This document shows positions 35,353-44,799 of a stretch of 64,000 nt of DNA, one piece after another (the stretch's first letter is position 1; the number at the start of each line of letters is the position of its first letter). The stretch is taken from positions 1 through 64,000 of the forward strand of contig JAHBUH010000013.1 of NCBI GenBank assembly GCA_019638185.1, in the 5' to 3' direction. Position numbers and translations under genes: made by a program. The notes beneath the pieces were generated by a model. That model searched no databases. It was given only the letters and a program-made list of their open reading frames with translations, and was not told the DNA's origin. The stretch is from Leadbetterella sp. Lineage in GTDB: Bacteria > Bacteroidota > Bacteroidia > Cytophagales > Spirosomataceae.

Positions 35353-36594
35353 ATGAAAGGCCGCCCCATTCGCATTACAGCCCGTCATAAAAAGACCCTC
35401 CTTCACGTATTGGGGGTGGTGGTACTGCTTTCATTGCCTTTTATTCCCTTTTTCCAGGGCAAAAGCCCCAGCCCTTTTCACCCGCTGGCCATTGCAGAGC
35501 TGATCAGCTACTCCCTGCTGCTGCTTATATTTTACCTGAACTACTACATCCTGGTTCCGAAGATCTTCTTTCGTAAGCGTTACCTGCTCTATGCATTGAC
35601 GGTGGCCGCGCTGTATGTAACATTCCGGTATGCCCGCAGCCAGGTATTCAACACCTCTGTATTTGATCAAAAACCCTACGTGGAACAGCCACAGGCAGGT
35701 AAAGAACTACAGCCTGGTCCGCCGGAGGAACACCTTCCACCCAATGGCCGGCCGAATCGTGCTGAGGCGGGAGATCGGTCGTCAGAAAGTCAGTACCCGG
35801 GACGCCAGCCACCGGCACGCCGGTCGCCGGGACGCCGGTCGCCGGAGGAGCACGGGCCGGACCGCGGGGAGACGGGTCACTACCCACCCAATGAAAACAG
35901 GCAGCATGAGTATGACCTCTTCATGGAGGTAGATAAGCACATCTTCCCCTTCCTGGTCATGATCGCTTTCTCTTTTGTGCTGAGCCTCAGTGGCCGCTGG
36001 CAGGAAACCGAGGCCGCCCGGGCCCGGGCGGAGCTGGCCTACCTGAAAGCCCAGATAAACCCCCATTTCCTCTTCAATACCCTGAACAGCATCTACTCCC
36101 TGGCCATTACCCAGCATGAAAAAACCCCGGATGCCGTGGTGAAGCTGTCGAATATGATGCGGTACATCCTGAACGAGTCGGAAACCGAATCCACCGCGCT
36201 GGAGAAGGAGATCAGCTACATCACGAATTACATTGACCTCCAGAAAATGCGCTTTGGCGATGCCTTTAAGCTTACGTATGAAACCCTGGGTGAATTTTCA
36301 GGTAAAAAGATAGAGCCGCTTATCCTGATATCGTTTATAGAAAATGCCTTTAAATACGGGATTAACGCCGAGGAAGAATCCGACATCCGCATCCGGATAG
36401 CAATGGACGCCCCCCGCCTTCATCTCCATGTTTATAACCGGAAAGTGAAAATAAATGACCTCCCGGAAAATGCGGGCGGCGTGGGACTGAAAAACACGCG
36501 TGAACGACTGGCCATTCTCTATCCTGACGCCCACCGGTTGAGCATACAGGATGAACCCGGGTATTATGAAGTGAATCTAACTATAACGCTCTGA
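35353..36594 (+). CDS. LytS/YehU-type sensor histidine kinase
   Basis: A 413-residue kinase. About four hydrophobic segments lie near 18-35, 48-66, 78-92 and 197-213, with an extended hydrophilic loop (100-195) between the third and fourth. The kinase core has the phospho-acceptor His238 in QINPHFLFNTLN, then an N-box (SFIENAFKYGI) and a GGVGLKNTRERL loop. The hydrophilic loop is rich in Pro and Arg and contains a 15-bp tandem repeat. It should phosphorylate the LytTR regulator starting 3 bp downstream. The signal is unknown. Confidence 0.92.
   Translation: MKGRPIRITARHKKTLLHVLGVVVLLSLPFIPFFQGKSPSPFHPLAIAELISYSLLLLIFYLNYYILVPKIFFRKRYLLYALTVAALYVTFRYARSQVFNTSVFDQKPYVEQPQAGKELQPGPPEEHLPPNGRPNRAEAGDRSSESQYPGRQPPARRSPGRRSPEEHGPDRGETGHYPPNENRQHEYDLFMEVDKHIFPFLVMIAFSFVLSLSGRWQETEAARARAELAYLKAQINPHFLFNTLNSIYSLAITQHEKTPDAVVKLSNMMRYILNESETESTALEKEISYITNYIDLQKMRFGDAFKLTYETLGEFSGKKIEPLILISFIENAFKYGINAEEESDIRIRIAMDAPRLHLHVYNRKVKINDLPENAGGVGLKNTRERLAILYPDAHRLSIQDEPGYYEVNLTITL
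35801..35845 (+). repeat. Three 15-bp in-frame tandem repeats in the sensor kinase gene
   Basis: Units gacgccagccaccgg, cacgccggtcgccgg and gacgccggtcgccgg lie end to end, encoding GRQPP-ARRSP-GRRSP (residues 150-164). The second and third units differ at one base. Slippage would add or remove five residues without shifting the frame. Confidence 0.85.
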
Positions 36595-36596
36595 AT

Positions 36597-37319
36597 ATGT
36601 TAAAAGCGATAGCCATAGATGACGAGCCGCTGGCCTTGACCGTACTGGACAGTTTTTGCAAAAAAACCGCCGGCATAACGCTGGAAAAAACATTCCTAAA
36701 AACCGGTGAAGCGCTGGCTTTCCTGGCAGAGGAGCCGGTAGACCTGGTATTCCTGGACATAAACATGCCCTCCCTCACCGGCACAGAGCTGGCCCGGAAA
36801 TTACCCGTAGACATCCAGGTCATTTTCACCACCGCCTACAGCCAGTACGCTGTGGAGGGCTTTAACCTGAATGCTACCGACTATCTGCTGAAACCTTTTA
36901 CCTATGAGCGCTTTCTCCAGGCTGTTGAAAAGGTTATGCTTCACCGGCGGGTGCAGGAGGCCCCGCCCCCCTACCTGATCCTGAAGGCCGACTACCGGCA
37001 GTACAAGGTGCTTTTCGGAGATATCCTGGCCGTAGAGGGGTTGGATGATTACCTGAAGGTTCACCTCGCAAACGCCCGGCCCATTGTGGCCCGGATGACC
37101 ATCAAGACCATCACCGGCATGCTTCCCGCCACCGACTTCCGGCGGGTGCACCGTTCGTATATCATCAATAAAAACAAAATAGAAAACGTCAGGAACAAGA
37201 TCATCTCGGTGGGCGGGCTGAAAATCCCCATCAGTAAAAGCTACGAAAAACCGTTTTTTGACGAGTTTGGAGCACAAAATGCCCCGCACATCAACCCATT
37301 AAACAGCCATGAAAACTAA
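36597..37319 (+). CDS. LytTR-family response regulator
   Basis: A 240-residue regulator. The receiver domain has the acidic pair in IDDE, the phospho-acceptor Asp54 in VFLDINMP and Lys in LLKPF. The C-terminal LytTR DNA-binding domain includes GDILAVEGLDDYLKVH and FRRVHRSYIINKNKI. It follows the kinase by 2 bp and overlaps the next gene by 11 bp, so kinase, regulator and pirin-like gene form one operon. Confidence 0.93.
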   Translation: MLKAIAIDDEPLALTVLDSFCKKTAGITLEKTFLKTGEALAFLAEEPVDLVFLDINMPSLTGTELARKLPVDIQVIFTTAYSQYAVEGFNLNATDYLLKPFTYERFLQAVEKVMLHRRVQEAPPPYLILKADYRQYKVLFGDILAVEGLDDYLKVHLANARPIVARMTIKTITGMLPATDFRRVHRSYIINKNKIENVRNKIISVGGLKIPISKSYEKPFFDEFGAQNAPHINPLNSHEN

Positions 37320-37989
37320 CCTCTCCAGGATGTTCCTCTCCGGGCAGCGGGTCAAAACTGCCCTACCCGGCTTCAAAAGCCACCACGGTTTTAACTTCGG
37401 AAATCATCAGCATCCGGGTAAAGAGCCGCTAACGCCCCTGACCGTATGGAATGACAATGCCCTTCAGGCCGGAGAATCCGTGACTACACCGGTAGAAAAG
37501 CCCTCCGATGTGCTCCTTTTACCCCTGCTGGGTGGGCTCCGGTTCAAAACGGCAGACCAGGAAGCCTGGGTGGAAAACGGGCAGCTGCTGAGCGCTTCAT
37601 TAAACGCCGGCACATCCTACGAAATCCTGAACCCCTACCCGGAAGACTGGATCAGCTACCTGGAGATCGGGATAGAAAGGAAGGACCTTCCCGAAGCACT
37701 CCCTTCTGTCAGCACCCTTCCTATCCCCACCCACCAGGTCAATACTCTGCACCCCCTGTTTAGCTCCGGGCAGGCCCATGCCTTTTTCGGCATCTATGAC
37801 GGCCGGGAGGAAGATATCTTTACCGCCGAAAACGACCTCTTCGTTTTCGTCATCGAAGGCGCGTTTGAGGTAGACTACAAACTCCTCGAAGCCCGGGATG
37901 GCCTGGCCATTTCCCGGCCGGGTGAAATAGAATTTGAAGCGCTGTCTGACCGGGCCATGCTACTGATTTTCGAGCTGTTCACCGCATAA
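37309..37989 (+). CDS. Pirin-like bicupin protein
   Basis: A 226-residue product with two cupin-like halves; it resembles pirin in layout (FKSHHGFNFGNHQHPG at the start, then GQLLSASLNAGTSYEILNPY), but the usual N-terminal metal-binding histidines are only partly kept. It has no signal peptide. It overlaps the LytTR regulator gene by 11 bp, so it is likely co-translated and may be under the same signal. Enzyme activity (quercetinase-like) is uncertain. Confidence 0.6.
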   Translation: MKTNLSRMFLSGQRVKTALPGFKSHHGFNFGNHQHPGKEPLTPLTVWNDNALQAGESVTTPVEKPSDVLLLPLLGGLRFKTADQEAWVENGQLLSASLNAGTSYEILNPYPEDWISYLEIGIERKDLPEALPSVSTLPIPTHQVNTLHPLFSSGQAHAFFGIYDGREEDIFTAENDLFVFVIEGAFEVDYKLLEARDGLAISRPGEIEFEALSDRAMLLIFELFTA

Positions 37990-38132
37990 ATCCCGTCATT
38001 CACCTCATACCCGCTCAGCGGAGAAAACATTTCCCCCGGTTCTTCCGTCTTAGTTACAAAGCAGCCCTCTCCGGCTACGTTCCAGGAGGGCTCAAATAAT
38101 TTTTTGGGGTAAATAACTAAAATTTGAATACG

Positions 38133-38864
38133 ATGAAACGGCATGATTTTATCAAAAAGGGACTGGGCTCATTAGGCGGAATGGTAACTGCGCTGGCCTT
38201 CTTAAACTCCTGTGAAACCGATGAAGTGGCAGTGGTGGAAGAATCTACGGGCGTTACCTCTGATCCTACCGTCACCCCGGCCAGTTGTTCGGTCACTAAT
38301 TCCGAAACCGAAGGCCCTTTTCCCACCAAATCACCGGGCTCATTTATCACCCAGAATATCGTTTCAGACAGAACCGGCACTCCCCTGACCATTAAAATCT
38401 ACATCCGGAACGTGAATGACGGCTGTAAGATCATCCAGGGGGCCGTGGTAGACATCTGGCATTGCGATGCCGCCGGAAACTATTCCCAATACGGCGGCAC
38501 CCAGATGCAATCCACTAATTACTCTTCCGTGAGCTTCCTGAGAGGCCGTCAGAGTACGGACACTAACGGGATGACCGGCTGGACCAGCATCTTCCCGGGA
38601 TGGTACTCCGGCCGTGCACCCCATATTCACGTGCACGTTTACAGCGCGTCCGGAAACTCCCTCCTGGTAACCCAGATCGCTTTCCCGCCTGAAGTATGCA
38701 AGGTGGTCTATGCCCAGGGCGTATACGCCAGCCACGGCCAGGCAGACACCACCAATGAAAGAGATAACGTTTTCGGCGACGGCTACACCAATGAGCTGGC
38801 CACTGTAACGGGCAGCGTATCGGCCGGCTACGAGCTGACGCATACCATTTTTGTGAAGGGTTAA
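38133..38864 (+). CDS. Intradiol ring-cleavage dioxygenase-fold lipoprotein
   Basis: A 243-residue product from the ATG at 38133. A double-glycine N-terminal helix (KKGLGSLGGMV) ends in a lipobox-like LNSC, so it is probably exported and lipidated. The body has the intradiol dioxygenase pattern: DIWHCDAAGNYS with one Tyr ligand, then FPGWYSGRAPHIHVHVY with the second Tyr and two His iron ligands. All four ligand residues appear present. Exported members of this family are common, and their substrates are mostly unknown. Confidence 0.85.
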   Translation: MKRHDFIKKGLGSLGGMVTALAFLNSCETDEVAVVEESTGVTSDPTVTPASCSVTNSETEGPFPTKSPGSFITQNIVSDRTGTPLTIKIYIRNVNDGCKIIQGAVVDIWHCDAAGNYSQYGGTQMQSTNYSSVSFLRGRQSTDTNGMTGWTSIFPGWYSGRAPHIHVHVYSASGNSLLVTQIAFPPEVCKVVYAQGVYASHGQADTTNERDNVFGDGYTNELATVTGSVSAGYELTHTIFVKG

Positions 38865-38978
38865 ATCTCCTGCCGGGTAAGGGGACAAAACATCAGCTAA
38901 GGCGAAACTTTTTTAATATTTGTCAAAACGCTTGCGGTTTTCATAAGTTTTTACATAAATTGGTTTCCTTAATCATAA

Positions 38979-40469
38979 ATGACCCCAATGAGTTTTACAG
39001 AAAAAGACCTTAAGCAGATAAAAGACCGCAATAGCGACCTTACGACCATTCAAAACCAGATTGAAAATTTCAAAACCGGTTTCCCCTACATTAATGCCGT
39101 AAAGGCCGCCACCATTGGCGACGGTATCCTCAGACTCACCGATGAACAGTTAAACAGCTACATTCAGTTCTTTGATGCACAGGCCCCTAAAAAGAGCCTT
39201 GTGAAGTTTGTACCCGCATCAGGCGCCGCCAGCCGTATGTTTAAAGCCCTGTATGCGGCGAAAGACGACGGCAAGACCGATAAGTCTGTGGAACAATATG
39301 ACAGTGAGATCAAAAAGTTTGCCTTCTACGGCAGCCTTTCCCCCCACCTGCAGGATGGCTCGCTTCAGAATAAGCTGGAAGCCCTGCTGGGCAAAAGCGG
39401 ACTGGACTACGGTAACCTGCCTAAAGGCCTGCTGGAATTTCACCTTTACCCCGATGGTGCCCGTACCGCCCTGGAAGAACACCTGGTAGAAGGGGCACTT
39501 TATGCCAATAACAAAGGCAAAGTAAGGTTGCACTTCACCGTTTCTCCCGAGCATAAACAGAAATTCCGCGCGCTGATTAACGCGGTAAAAGCCCGCTACG
39601 AGGAAAAATACGGGGTAAAATATAACATCACCTTTTCAGAACAAAAACCCTCTACTGACACCATTGCGGTAGACCTGGACAATAACCCTTTCCGGGATAA
39701 AGCCGGAAAACTGCTCTTCCGCCCGGCCGGCCACGGTGCCCTCCTGGAAAACCTGGATGACATCAAAGCCGATGTGGTCTTCATTAAAAACATTGATAAC
39801 GTGGTGCCTGACCACCTGAAAGAAGAGACAGTAACCTATAAAAAAGCCCTGGCCGGGCTGCTCCTGGACTACCAGAAAAAGATATTCTATCTCATCAAAC
39901 GCCTCGAAAAACCCGAACCCAGCGTTTTCATGATCAATAAGGCGGCCCGTTTCCTGAAAAATGAGCTGAACGTGGATCCGCCGAAAGGCTTCCGGCTGTG
40001 GCCCGCTGAAGAAAAACTGAAATTTGTGCTGGCCAAGCTGAAACGCCCTCTTCGCGTATGCGGTATGGTGAAAAACGTAGGTGAACCCGGCGGCGGACCT
40101 TTCTGGGTGGCCAATGACGACGGCTCCGTATCCCTGCAGGTGGTGGAGTCGGCCCAGTTTGACCTCAGTAATAAAAAGCAAAAGGTCATCTTTGAGAATG
40201 CTACCCATTTTAACCCGGTAGATCTCATCTGTTCCTACCGTGATTCCCGGAAAGAGTACTACGCACTGCCCGGTTTCCGTGATGATAAAACAGGCTTCAT
40301 TACTGAAAAATCACAAAGCGGTAAAACCCTGAAAGCCCAGGAGCTGCCGGGTCTGTGGAACGGCGCTATGGCCGACTGGAACACCCTTTTTGTGGAAGTT
40401 CCGCTCATCACGTTTAACCCGGTGAAAACAGTTAATGACCTGCTGAGAAAAGAACATCAACCCGAATGA
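38979..40469 (+). CDS. DUF4301 family protein
   Basis: A 496-residue cytoplasmic protein (no signal peptide) with the conserved DUF4301 blocks LVKFVPASGAASRMFK near residue 75, GGGPFWV and LICSYRD in the second half. The family is widespread in Bacteroidota and has no established function; the PASGAASRMFK motif looks like a nucleotide- or phosphate-binding loop, which is only inference. The next gene begins 4 bp after its stop, so they may be co-transcribed. Confidence 0.85.
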   Translation: MTPMSFTEKDLKQIKDRNSDLTTIQNQIENFKTGFPYINAVKAATIGDGILRLTDEQLNSYIQFFDAQAPKKSLVKFVPASGAASRMFKALYAAKDDGKTDKSVEQYDSEIKKFAFYGSLSPHLQDGSLQNKLEALLGKSGLDYGNLPKGLLEFHLYPDGARTALEEHLVEGALYANNKGKVRLHFTVSPEHKQKFRALINAVKARYEEKYGVKYNITFSEQKPSTDTIAVDLDNNPFRDKAGKLLFRPAGHGALLENLDDIKADVVFIKNIDNVVPDHLKEETVTYKKALAGLLLDYQKKIFYLIKRLEKPEPSVFMINKAARFLKNELNVDPPKGFRLWPAEEKLKFVLAKLKRPLRVCGMVKNVGEPGGGPFWVANDDGSVSLQVVESAQFDLSNKKQKVIFENATHFNPVDLICSYRDSRKEYYALPGFRDDKTGFITEKSQSGKTLKAQELPGLWNGAMADWNTLFVEVPLITFNPVKTVNDLLRKEHQPE

Positions 40470-40473
40470 CCTT

Positions 40474-42921
40474 ATGAAGTTTTTGAAATATCTATGGAGC
40501 CCCGTGGTTGCCATAGCGCTTATCTACTTTTTTAACAAGCCCCTGGGCAGTATTCCGCCCCTCGGCAAGTTCTTCAGCCCTTTTCATGGCTTCCTTCAAA
40601 ACACCACCCAGGAAGAGGATCTCTCAGAAGAGATATTCCTGAGGGGGGTAAGTGAGCCCGTAAAAGTAGTTTACGACAATAACTACGTGCCGCATGTTTT
40701 TGCGGCCAATGAAGAAGACCTCTACTTCACCCAAGGCTACCTGGTGGCCAAAGACCGGCTCTGGCAAATGGAGTTTTATACACTCGTTTCTTCAGGCCGG
40801 CTGACGGAAGTAGTAGGCGAGACCGCCTTTGAGTTTGACCGCTACAACCGGCGGCTCGGCATGGCCCGCGCTGCGGAAGAGATCATGGAAAACCAGAAAA
40901 AGGATGAAAAGATCTGGCGAATACTCACGGCTTATACAGCGGGGGTCAATGCCTATATTTCGCAGCTCAGCTATAAAAAGTTGCCTGTGGAATACAAAAT
41001 CCTGGGCTACGAGCCGGAAGAATGGACGCCGTTAAAGACCATCCTGATGCTCATGAACATGCGCAATACCCTGAACGGGCACAGCGATGACTTCCGGCTC
41101 ACAAACGTACTGGCCCGTTACGGTATAGACACCGTTAACGACCTCTTCCCGGACTACCCTACGGTGGAATCGCCCATTATTCCTGCAGGAACCCCGTGGA
41201 ATTTCACACCGGAACCCGTAAAAACACCGGAAGTTACCCTTCCGCCCCTGCAAAAGGAGGTGCTGAGCCAATACATTCCCCGGCCTGATCCGGGCATCGG
41301 CTCCAATAACTGGGCCATTTCCGGGAGTAAGTCGGCCACCGGCCTGCCCATCCTGGCCAATGACCCTCACCTGGGCCTCAGTCTTCCTTCCATTTGGTAC
41401 CAGATGCAGCTTTCCGCACCCGGCATAAACGTGTACGGAGTAGCCCTGCCGGGCTGCCCGGGCATCGTGATCGGCTTCAACAAAGATGTGGCCTGGGGCG
41501 TAACTAACGTGGGAAGCGATGTCATGGACTTCTACCAGGTGAAATTCAAAGACGGCACCCGGAAAGAATACTGGCACGATAACCAGTGGAAACCCACCAA
41601 AACCTACATCGAAGAATTCCGGTTTAAAAGCGGGAAAGTGGTAAAAGATACACTCATCTATACCCACCATGGCCCGGTAGTATATAACCAAAACAAAAAA
41701 GAGAACTTTGGGACAGACACTCCGGCCGGCCATGCCATGAAATGGATAGCGCTTTATACTGCCGGCTCCGACCTGGGTACTTTCCTGGCCCTGAACCGGG
41801 CTAAAAACTATGACGACTACCGGCAGGCGCTCTCCATATACTCAGCGCCCGCCCAGAACTTCATATTTGCCAGTAACGGGAATGACATCGCCATCACCGT
41901 AAACGGCAAACTGCCCCTGAAATGGAAAGACCAGGGGAAATTTATCCTGGATGGCACTAATCCGGAACACGATTGGCAGGGCTTCATTCCGTATGAGCAA
42001 AACCCTACCGTCAAAAACCCGCCACGGGGATTCGTGAGCTCGGCTAACCAGTTTTCTACCGATCCCAGCTATCCCTACTACCTGGGCTGGAAATTTGCGC
42101 CGGCCTATCGCGGGCGCAGGATAAACGACCGCCTCACCCGTCTGAAAAATGCTACGGCCGACAGCCTGCGGAGCATCCAGAACGATAACTACAGCCTCAT
42201 GGCCGAGCGGGTGCTGCCTTCGCTTATTCCCACCCTGGAAAAACATGCCACCCCGGATGTCCTGCCTTCTATCCGGCTTCTGAAAGAATGGGACCGGGAA
42301 AACACGGCTACCTCGGTAGCCGCCAGCATTTTTGAAACCTGGATGGGGGAACTGTACCAATGGATCTGGGACGATGACTTCCCAATTGATAATAACATGC
42401 TCTACCCGGCTAATGACCGTACGGCCCAGCTGGTAACTTCCCAGCCCACTTCCAAATGGTTTGATAACGTGCTCACAGCAGACACCGTGGAAACCTTTGA
42501 CTACATTGTCACAGGCAGCTTTAAGGCCACGCTGGACTCGCTGACACGGTACCACGGCCCCATGACAGAAGATAGCTGGGCCTGGTACAAAATAAAAAAT
42601 ACGGGCATTAATCACCTTGTACCCGCCTTTAAAAGCTTTAGCCGCAGCACGGTTAAAACCGGCGGTGGAAGGGAGGCGGTAAACGCCACCACTAACCGTA
42701 CCGGACCCTCGTGGCGTATGGTGGTGGAACTGGATAAGGAATGGCCACGGGCTTACGGGCTCTATCCGGGCGGACAGTCGGGCCGGCCCTCCAGCCGGTA
42801 CTACGATAACATGATAGACAGCTGGGCGGAAGGAAAACTAAATCCGCTGATCTTCATGAAGACCAAAGACGAAAAAATTAGCAAACACCTGAAAAACGTG
42901 ATTATTAATCCTAAAAAGTGA
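40474..42921 (+). CDS. Penicillin acylase family protein (Ntn hydrolase)
   Basis: An 815-residue precursor. The N-terminus has a signal or anchor segment (YLWSPVVAIALIYFF). The autocatalytic site is Gly276/Ser277 in GIGSNNWAISG; Ser277 becomes the nucleophile of the beta chain after removal of a spacer. Other family motifs are present, such as LANDPHLGLSLPSIWYQ. Substrates could be acylated amines, including quorum-sensing acyl-homoserine lactones, or lipopeptides; the sequence does not decide. It overlaps the next gene by 4 bp. Confidence 0.9.
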   Translation: MKFLKYLWSPVVAIALIYFFNKPLGSIPPLGKFFSPFHGFLQNTTQEEDLSEEIFLRGVSEPVKVVYDNNYVPHVFAANEEDLYFTQGYLVAKDRLWQMEFYTLVSSGRLTEVVGETAFEFDRYNRRLGMARAAEEIMENQKKDEKIWRILTAYTAGVNAYISQLSYKKLPVEYKILGYEPEEWTPLKTILMLMNMRNTLNGHSDDFRLTNVLARYGIDTVNDLFPDYPTVESPIIPAGTPWNFTPEPVKTPEVTLPPLQKEVLSQYIPRPDPGIGSNNWAISGSKSATGLPILANDPHLGLSLPSIWYQMQLSAPGINVYGVALPGCPGIVIGFNKDVAWGVTNVGSDVMDFYQVKFKDGTRKEYWHDNQWKPTKTYIEEFRFKSGKVVKDTLIYTHHGPVVYNQNKKENFGTDTPAGHAMKWIALYTAGSDLGTFLALNRAKNYDDYRQALSIYSAPAQNFIFASNGNDIAITVNGKLPLKWKDQGKFILDGTNPEHDWQGFIPYEQNPTVKNPPRGFVSSANQFSTDPSYPYYLGWKFAPAYRGRRINDRLTRLKNATADSLRSIQNDNYSLMAERVLPSLIPTLEKHATPDVLPSIRLLKEWDRENTATSVAASIFETWMGELYQWIWDDDFPIDNNMLYPANDRTAQLVTSQPTSKWFDNVLTADTVETFDYIVTGSFKATLDSLTRYHGPMTEDSWAWYKIKNTGINHLVPAFKSFSRSTVKTGGGREAVNATTNRTGPSWRMVVELDKEWPRAYGLYPGGQSGRPSSRYYDNMIDSWAEGKLNPLIFMKTKDEKISKHLKNVIINPKK

Positions 42922-43277
42922 TGCTCTACCTCTTAATTATCATACTGGGCGCCATCGGGTCACTGGTAGGTCCGTGGTGGGCGCTGCCCCTGGTGGCCTG
43001 CCTTATCTGCGCCCTGAAAGCCAAAACACCCGGCCAGGCCTTTGGCGTATCCTCAGCCGCCGCTGTTACCTTATGGACCGTCTACTCGCTCATCCTGGTT
43101 TTTTCCGGAAAAGAAAACCTGGTAGACAAGATCGGAACCCTTTTTGCCGGTAACAGCGCTTTCCTGGCTCACGTACCCAGCCTGGGGCTTATCCTGACCA
43201 TCGTCACCCTCGTAGCCGGCCTGACCACCGGCTTCGCCGGACTGGCCGGAAAGCACCTGCGAATGATGTTCAGCTAA
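42918..43277 (+). CDS. Small membrane protein of unknown function
   Basis: A 119-residue protein, almost entirely hydrophobic with about four membrane segments (YLLIIILGAIGSLVG, LPLVACLICAL, VTLWTVYSLILVF, LGLILTIVTLVAGLTTGFAG). I do not recognise the family. Its ATG overlaps the penicillin acylase stop by 4 bp, so it is co-translated with that enzyme. Confidence 0.65.
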   Translation: MMLYLLIIILGAIGSLVGPWWALPLVACLICALKAKTPGQAFGVSSAAAVTLWTVYSLILVFSGKENLVDKIGTLFAGNSAFLAHVPSLGLILTIVTLVAGLTTGFAGLAGKHLRMMFS

Positions 43278-43435
43278 ATTATGGGTATAAAAAAGCCCTG
43301 CCTACTGCCAGGGTAATTGTTCCCAAACAGTGCAAAATGCAAGGCGTTGAGGATGAGGCCAAAGGAGCATACGAAAAGTATGTGACTGAGGCCGAACTCC
43401 GAAACAACGCAGCAGTTTGTGCTGTTTCGAAGCCC
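43278..43435. other. Intergenic element with hairpins between convergent genes
   Basis: No gene. It contains a weak stem near 43299-43316 (CCCTG with CAGGG) and a small perfect hairpin CATAC-GAAAA-GTATG at 43369-43383, flanked by GAGGCC on both sides (GAGGCCAAAGG and GAGGCCGAACTCC). The compact pattern looks like a dispersed extragenic repeat; only one copy is in this window. Confidence 0.4.
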
Positions 43436-44677
43436 CTACTTAGCGCGGATAGCGATTACGGGGTCCATATTGGCGGCTTGTACGGCCGGAATCAGCCCGG
43501 CCACCACCCCAATGATACTGGAAATCACCAGCCCGAAAATCATATTGGAAGTAGTCAATACAATATCCATATCCCCCAGCTGGATAAAGCTGGCCATATA
43601 CACCAGCAGTAAGCCGATCAGCCCGCCCAGCAGGCATAGGAAAACGGCCTCAAACAGGAACTGGAACAAAATGAAGAAATTCTTGGCCCCCAGTGATTTC
43701 TGAATGCCGATGATATTGGTCCGCTCTTTTACGGACACAAACATGATATTGGCTATCCCGAATCCCCCGATCAGGAGGGCAAACAGCCCGATCACAAAAC
43801 CGCCGGTACGGATAGAAGAAAAAATAGCGGTCATAAAACCCACCAGGGCATCCGGCCGGTTCAATGCAAAATTATCATCAGCCAGGGGCCTCAGCCCTCT
43901 CAGGGTTCGCATCCTTCCCCGCACCTCGCTTTCCAGGTTATCCAGGCCATTATCCACGTCTTTTGCTTTGATCTGTATAGTTCCGGTCAGGTTTCCGGAG
44001 CTGAACATGCGTTTATGCTTCAGGAAAGGGATTAATATCCGCTGATCCGGGTTACTGCCTACCGTCACTAAAGACTTACCCTTTTTCTGCACTACACCGA
44101 TTACCGTAAAGTTCTCCCCTTTTACCTTAATTCGCTGGTTTATGGGGTCTTCATCTCCGAAAAGGGTCTGAGCCACATCTACTCCCAGGATGGCCACAGG
44201 GCGGGCAGCATCCACTTCCTGCTCCAGGAAATATCGCCCCTTCTCTATGGGCGTTTCATTGATCTTATCGTACTCAAACGTCACGCCCTGCACCTGGCTG
44301 CTGTAACTATTGTTTTTCCGTTTCGCCAGGGCACTATTCCAGGCCATAATAATAATAGCATCAGCCTCACTCAGGGTATTTTTCAGGTTTCTGAACTCCC
44401 GGTAGGTGGGCTGAGGGCGCATAAAATACTTCCACCAGGGGTAATCGCCTCCATCCATTATCCAGGGAAACTTATCCACGTAAATGGATTGGCTGCCAAT
44501 AGAGCTCAGGCCGCTTTTCACATTCGTCTCCAGGGAATCCACCATGGTATATACCCCGATAATGGAAAAAATGCCTACCGTAACGCCCAGGAGGGAGAGT
44601 ACCGTACGCAGAATATTGGAGCGCAGTGCCTGCCACGCAAACCGGAAACTTTCAAGCGTAAGCCGTAAAAAAAGCAT
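43436..44677 (-). CDS. MacB/FtsX-type ABC transporter permease
   Basis: A 413-residue permease of the MacB-PCD plus FtsX type: an N-terminal membrane helix after SNILRTVLSLLGVTVG, a large periplasmic domain (about 45-280) and three C-terminal helices (GIANIMFVSVKERTNIIGIQKSLGA precedes the second). It moves or transmits force to envelope substrates such as lipoproteins or peptides. No ATPase gene is next to it, so the partner must be encoded elsewhere. Confidence 0.88.
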   Translation of the reverse strand: MLFLRLTLESFRFAWQALRSNILRTVLSLLGVTVGIFSIIGVYTMVDSLETNVKSGLSSIGSQSIYVDKFPWIMDGGDYPWWKYFMRPQPTYREFRNLKNTLSEADAIIIMAWNSALAKRKNNSYSSQVQGVTFEYDKINETPIEKGRYFLEQEVDAARPVAILGVDVAQTLFGDEDPINQRIKVKGENFTVIGVVQKKGKSLVTVGSNPDQRILIPFLKHKRMFSSGNLTGTIQIKAKDVDNGLDNLESEVRGRMRTLRGLRPLADDNFALNRPDALVGFMTAIFSSIRTGGFVIGLFALLIGGFGIANIMFVSVKERTNIIGIQKSLGAKNFFILFQFLFEAVFLCLLGGLIGLLLVYMASFIQLGDMDIVLTTSNMIFGLVISSIIGVVAGLIPAVQAANMDPVIAIRAK

Positions 44678-44799
44678 TTACCTATTTTTTATTGTAAAAG
44701 TCATCAAAAAATACGTAGTTTCAAGCCTTATTTTACCAAATACGCTTTTATAACAAACCAACGGTCAATTTTAGGGATTGACGGAAAACCTCCGAACTG

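Noticed and set aside
35801-35845. 15-bp repeats considered as a binding-site cluster
   Set aside because: They are in frame in the kinase gene and encode an Arg/Pro-rich peptide repeat.
41842-42615. A 257-codon open frame on the minus strand
   Set aside because: Antisense shadow of the penicillin acylase gene.
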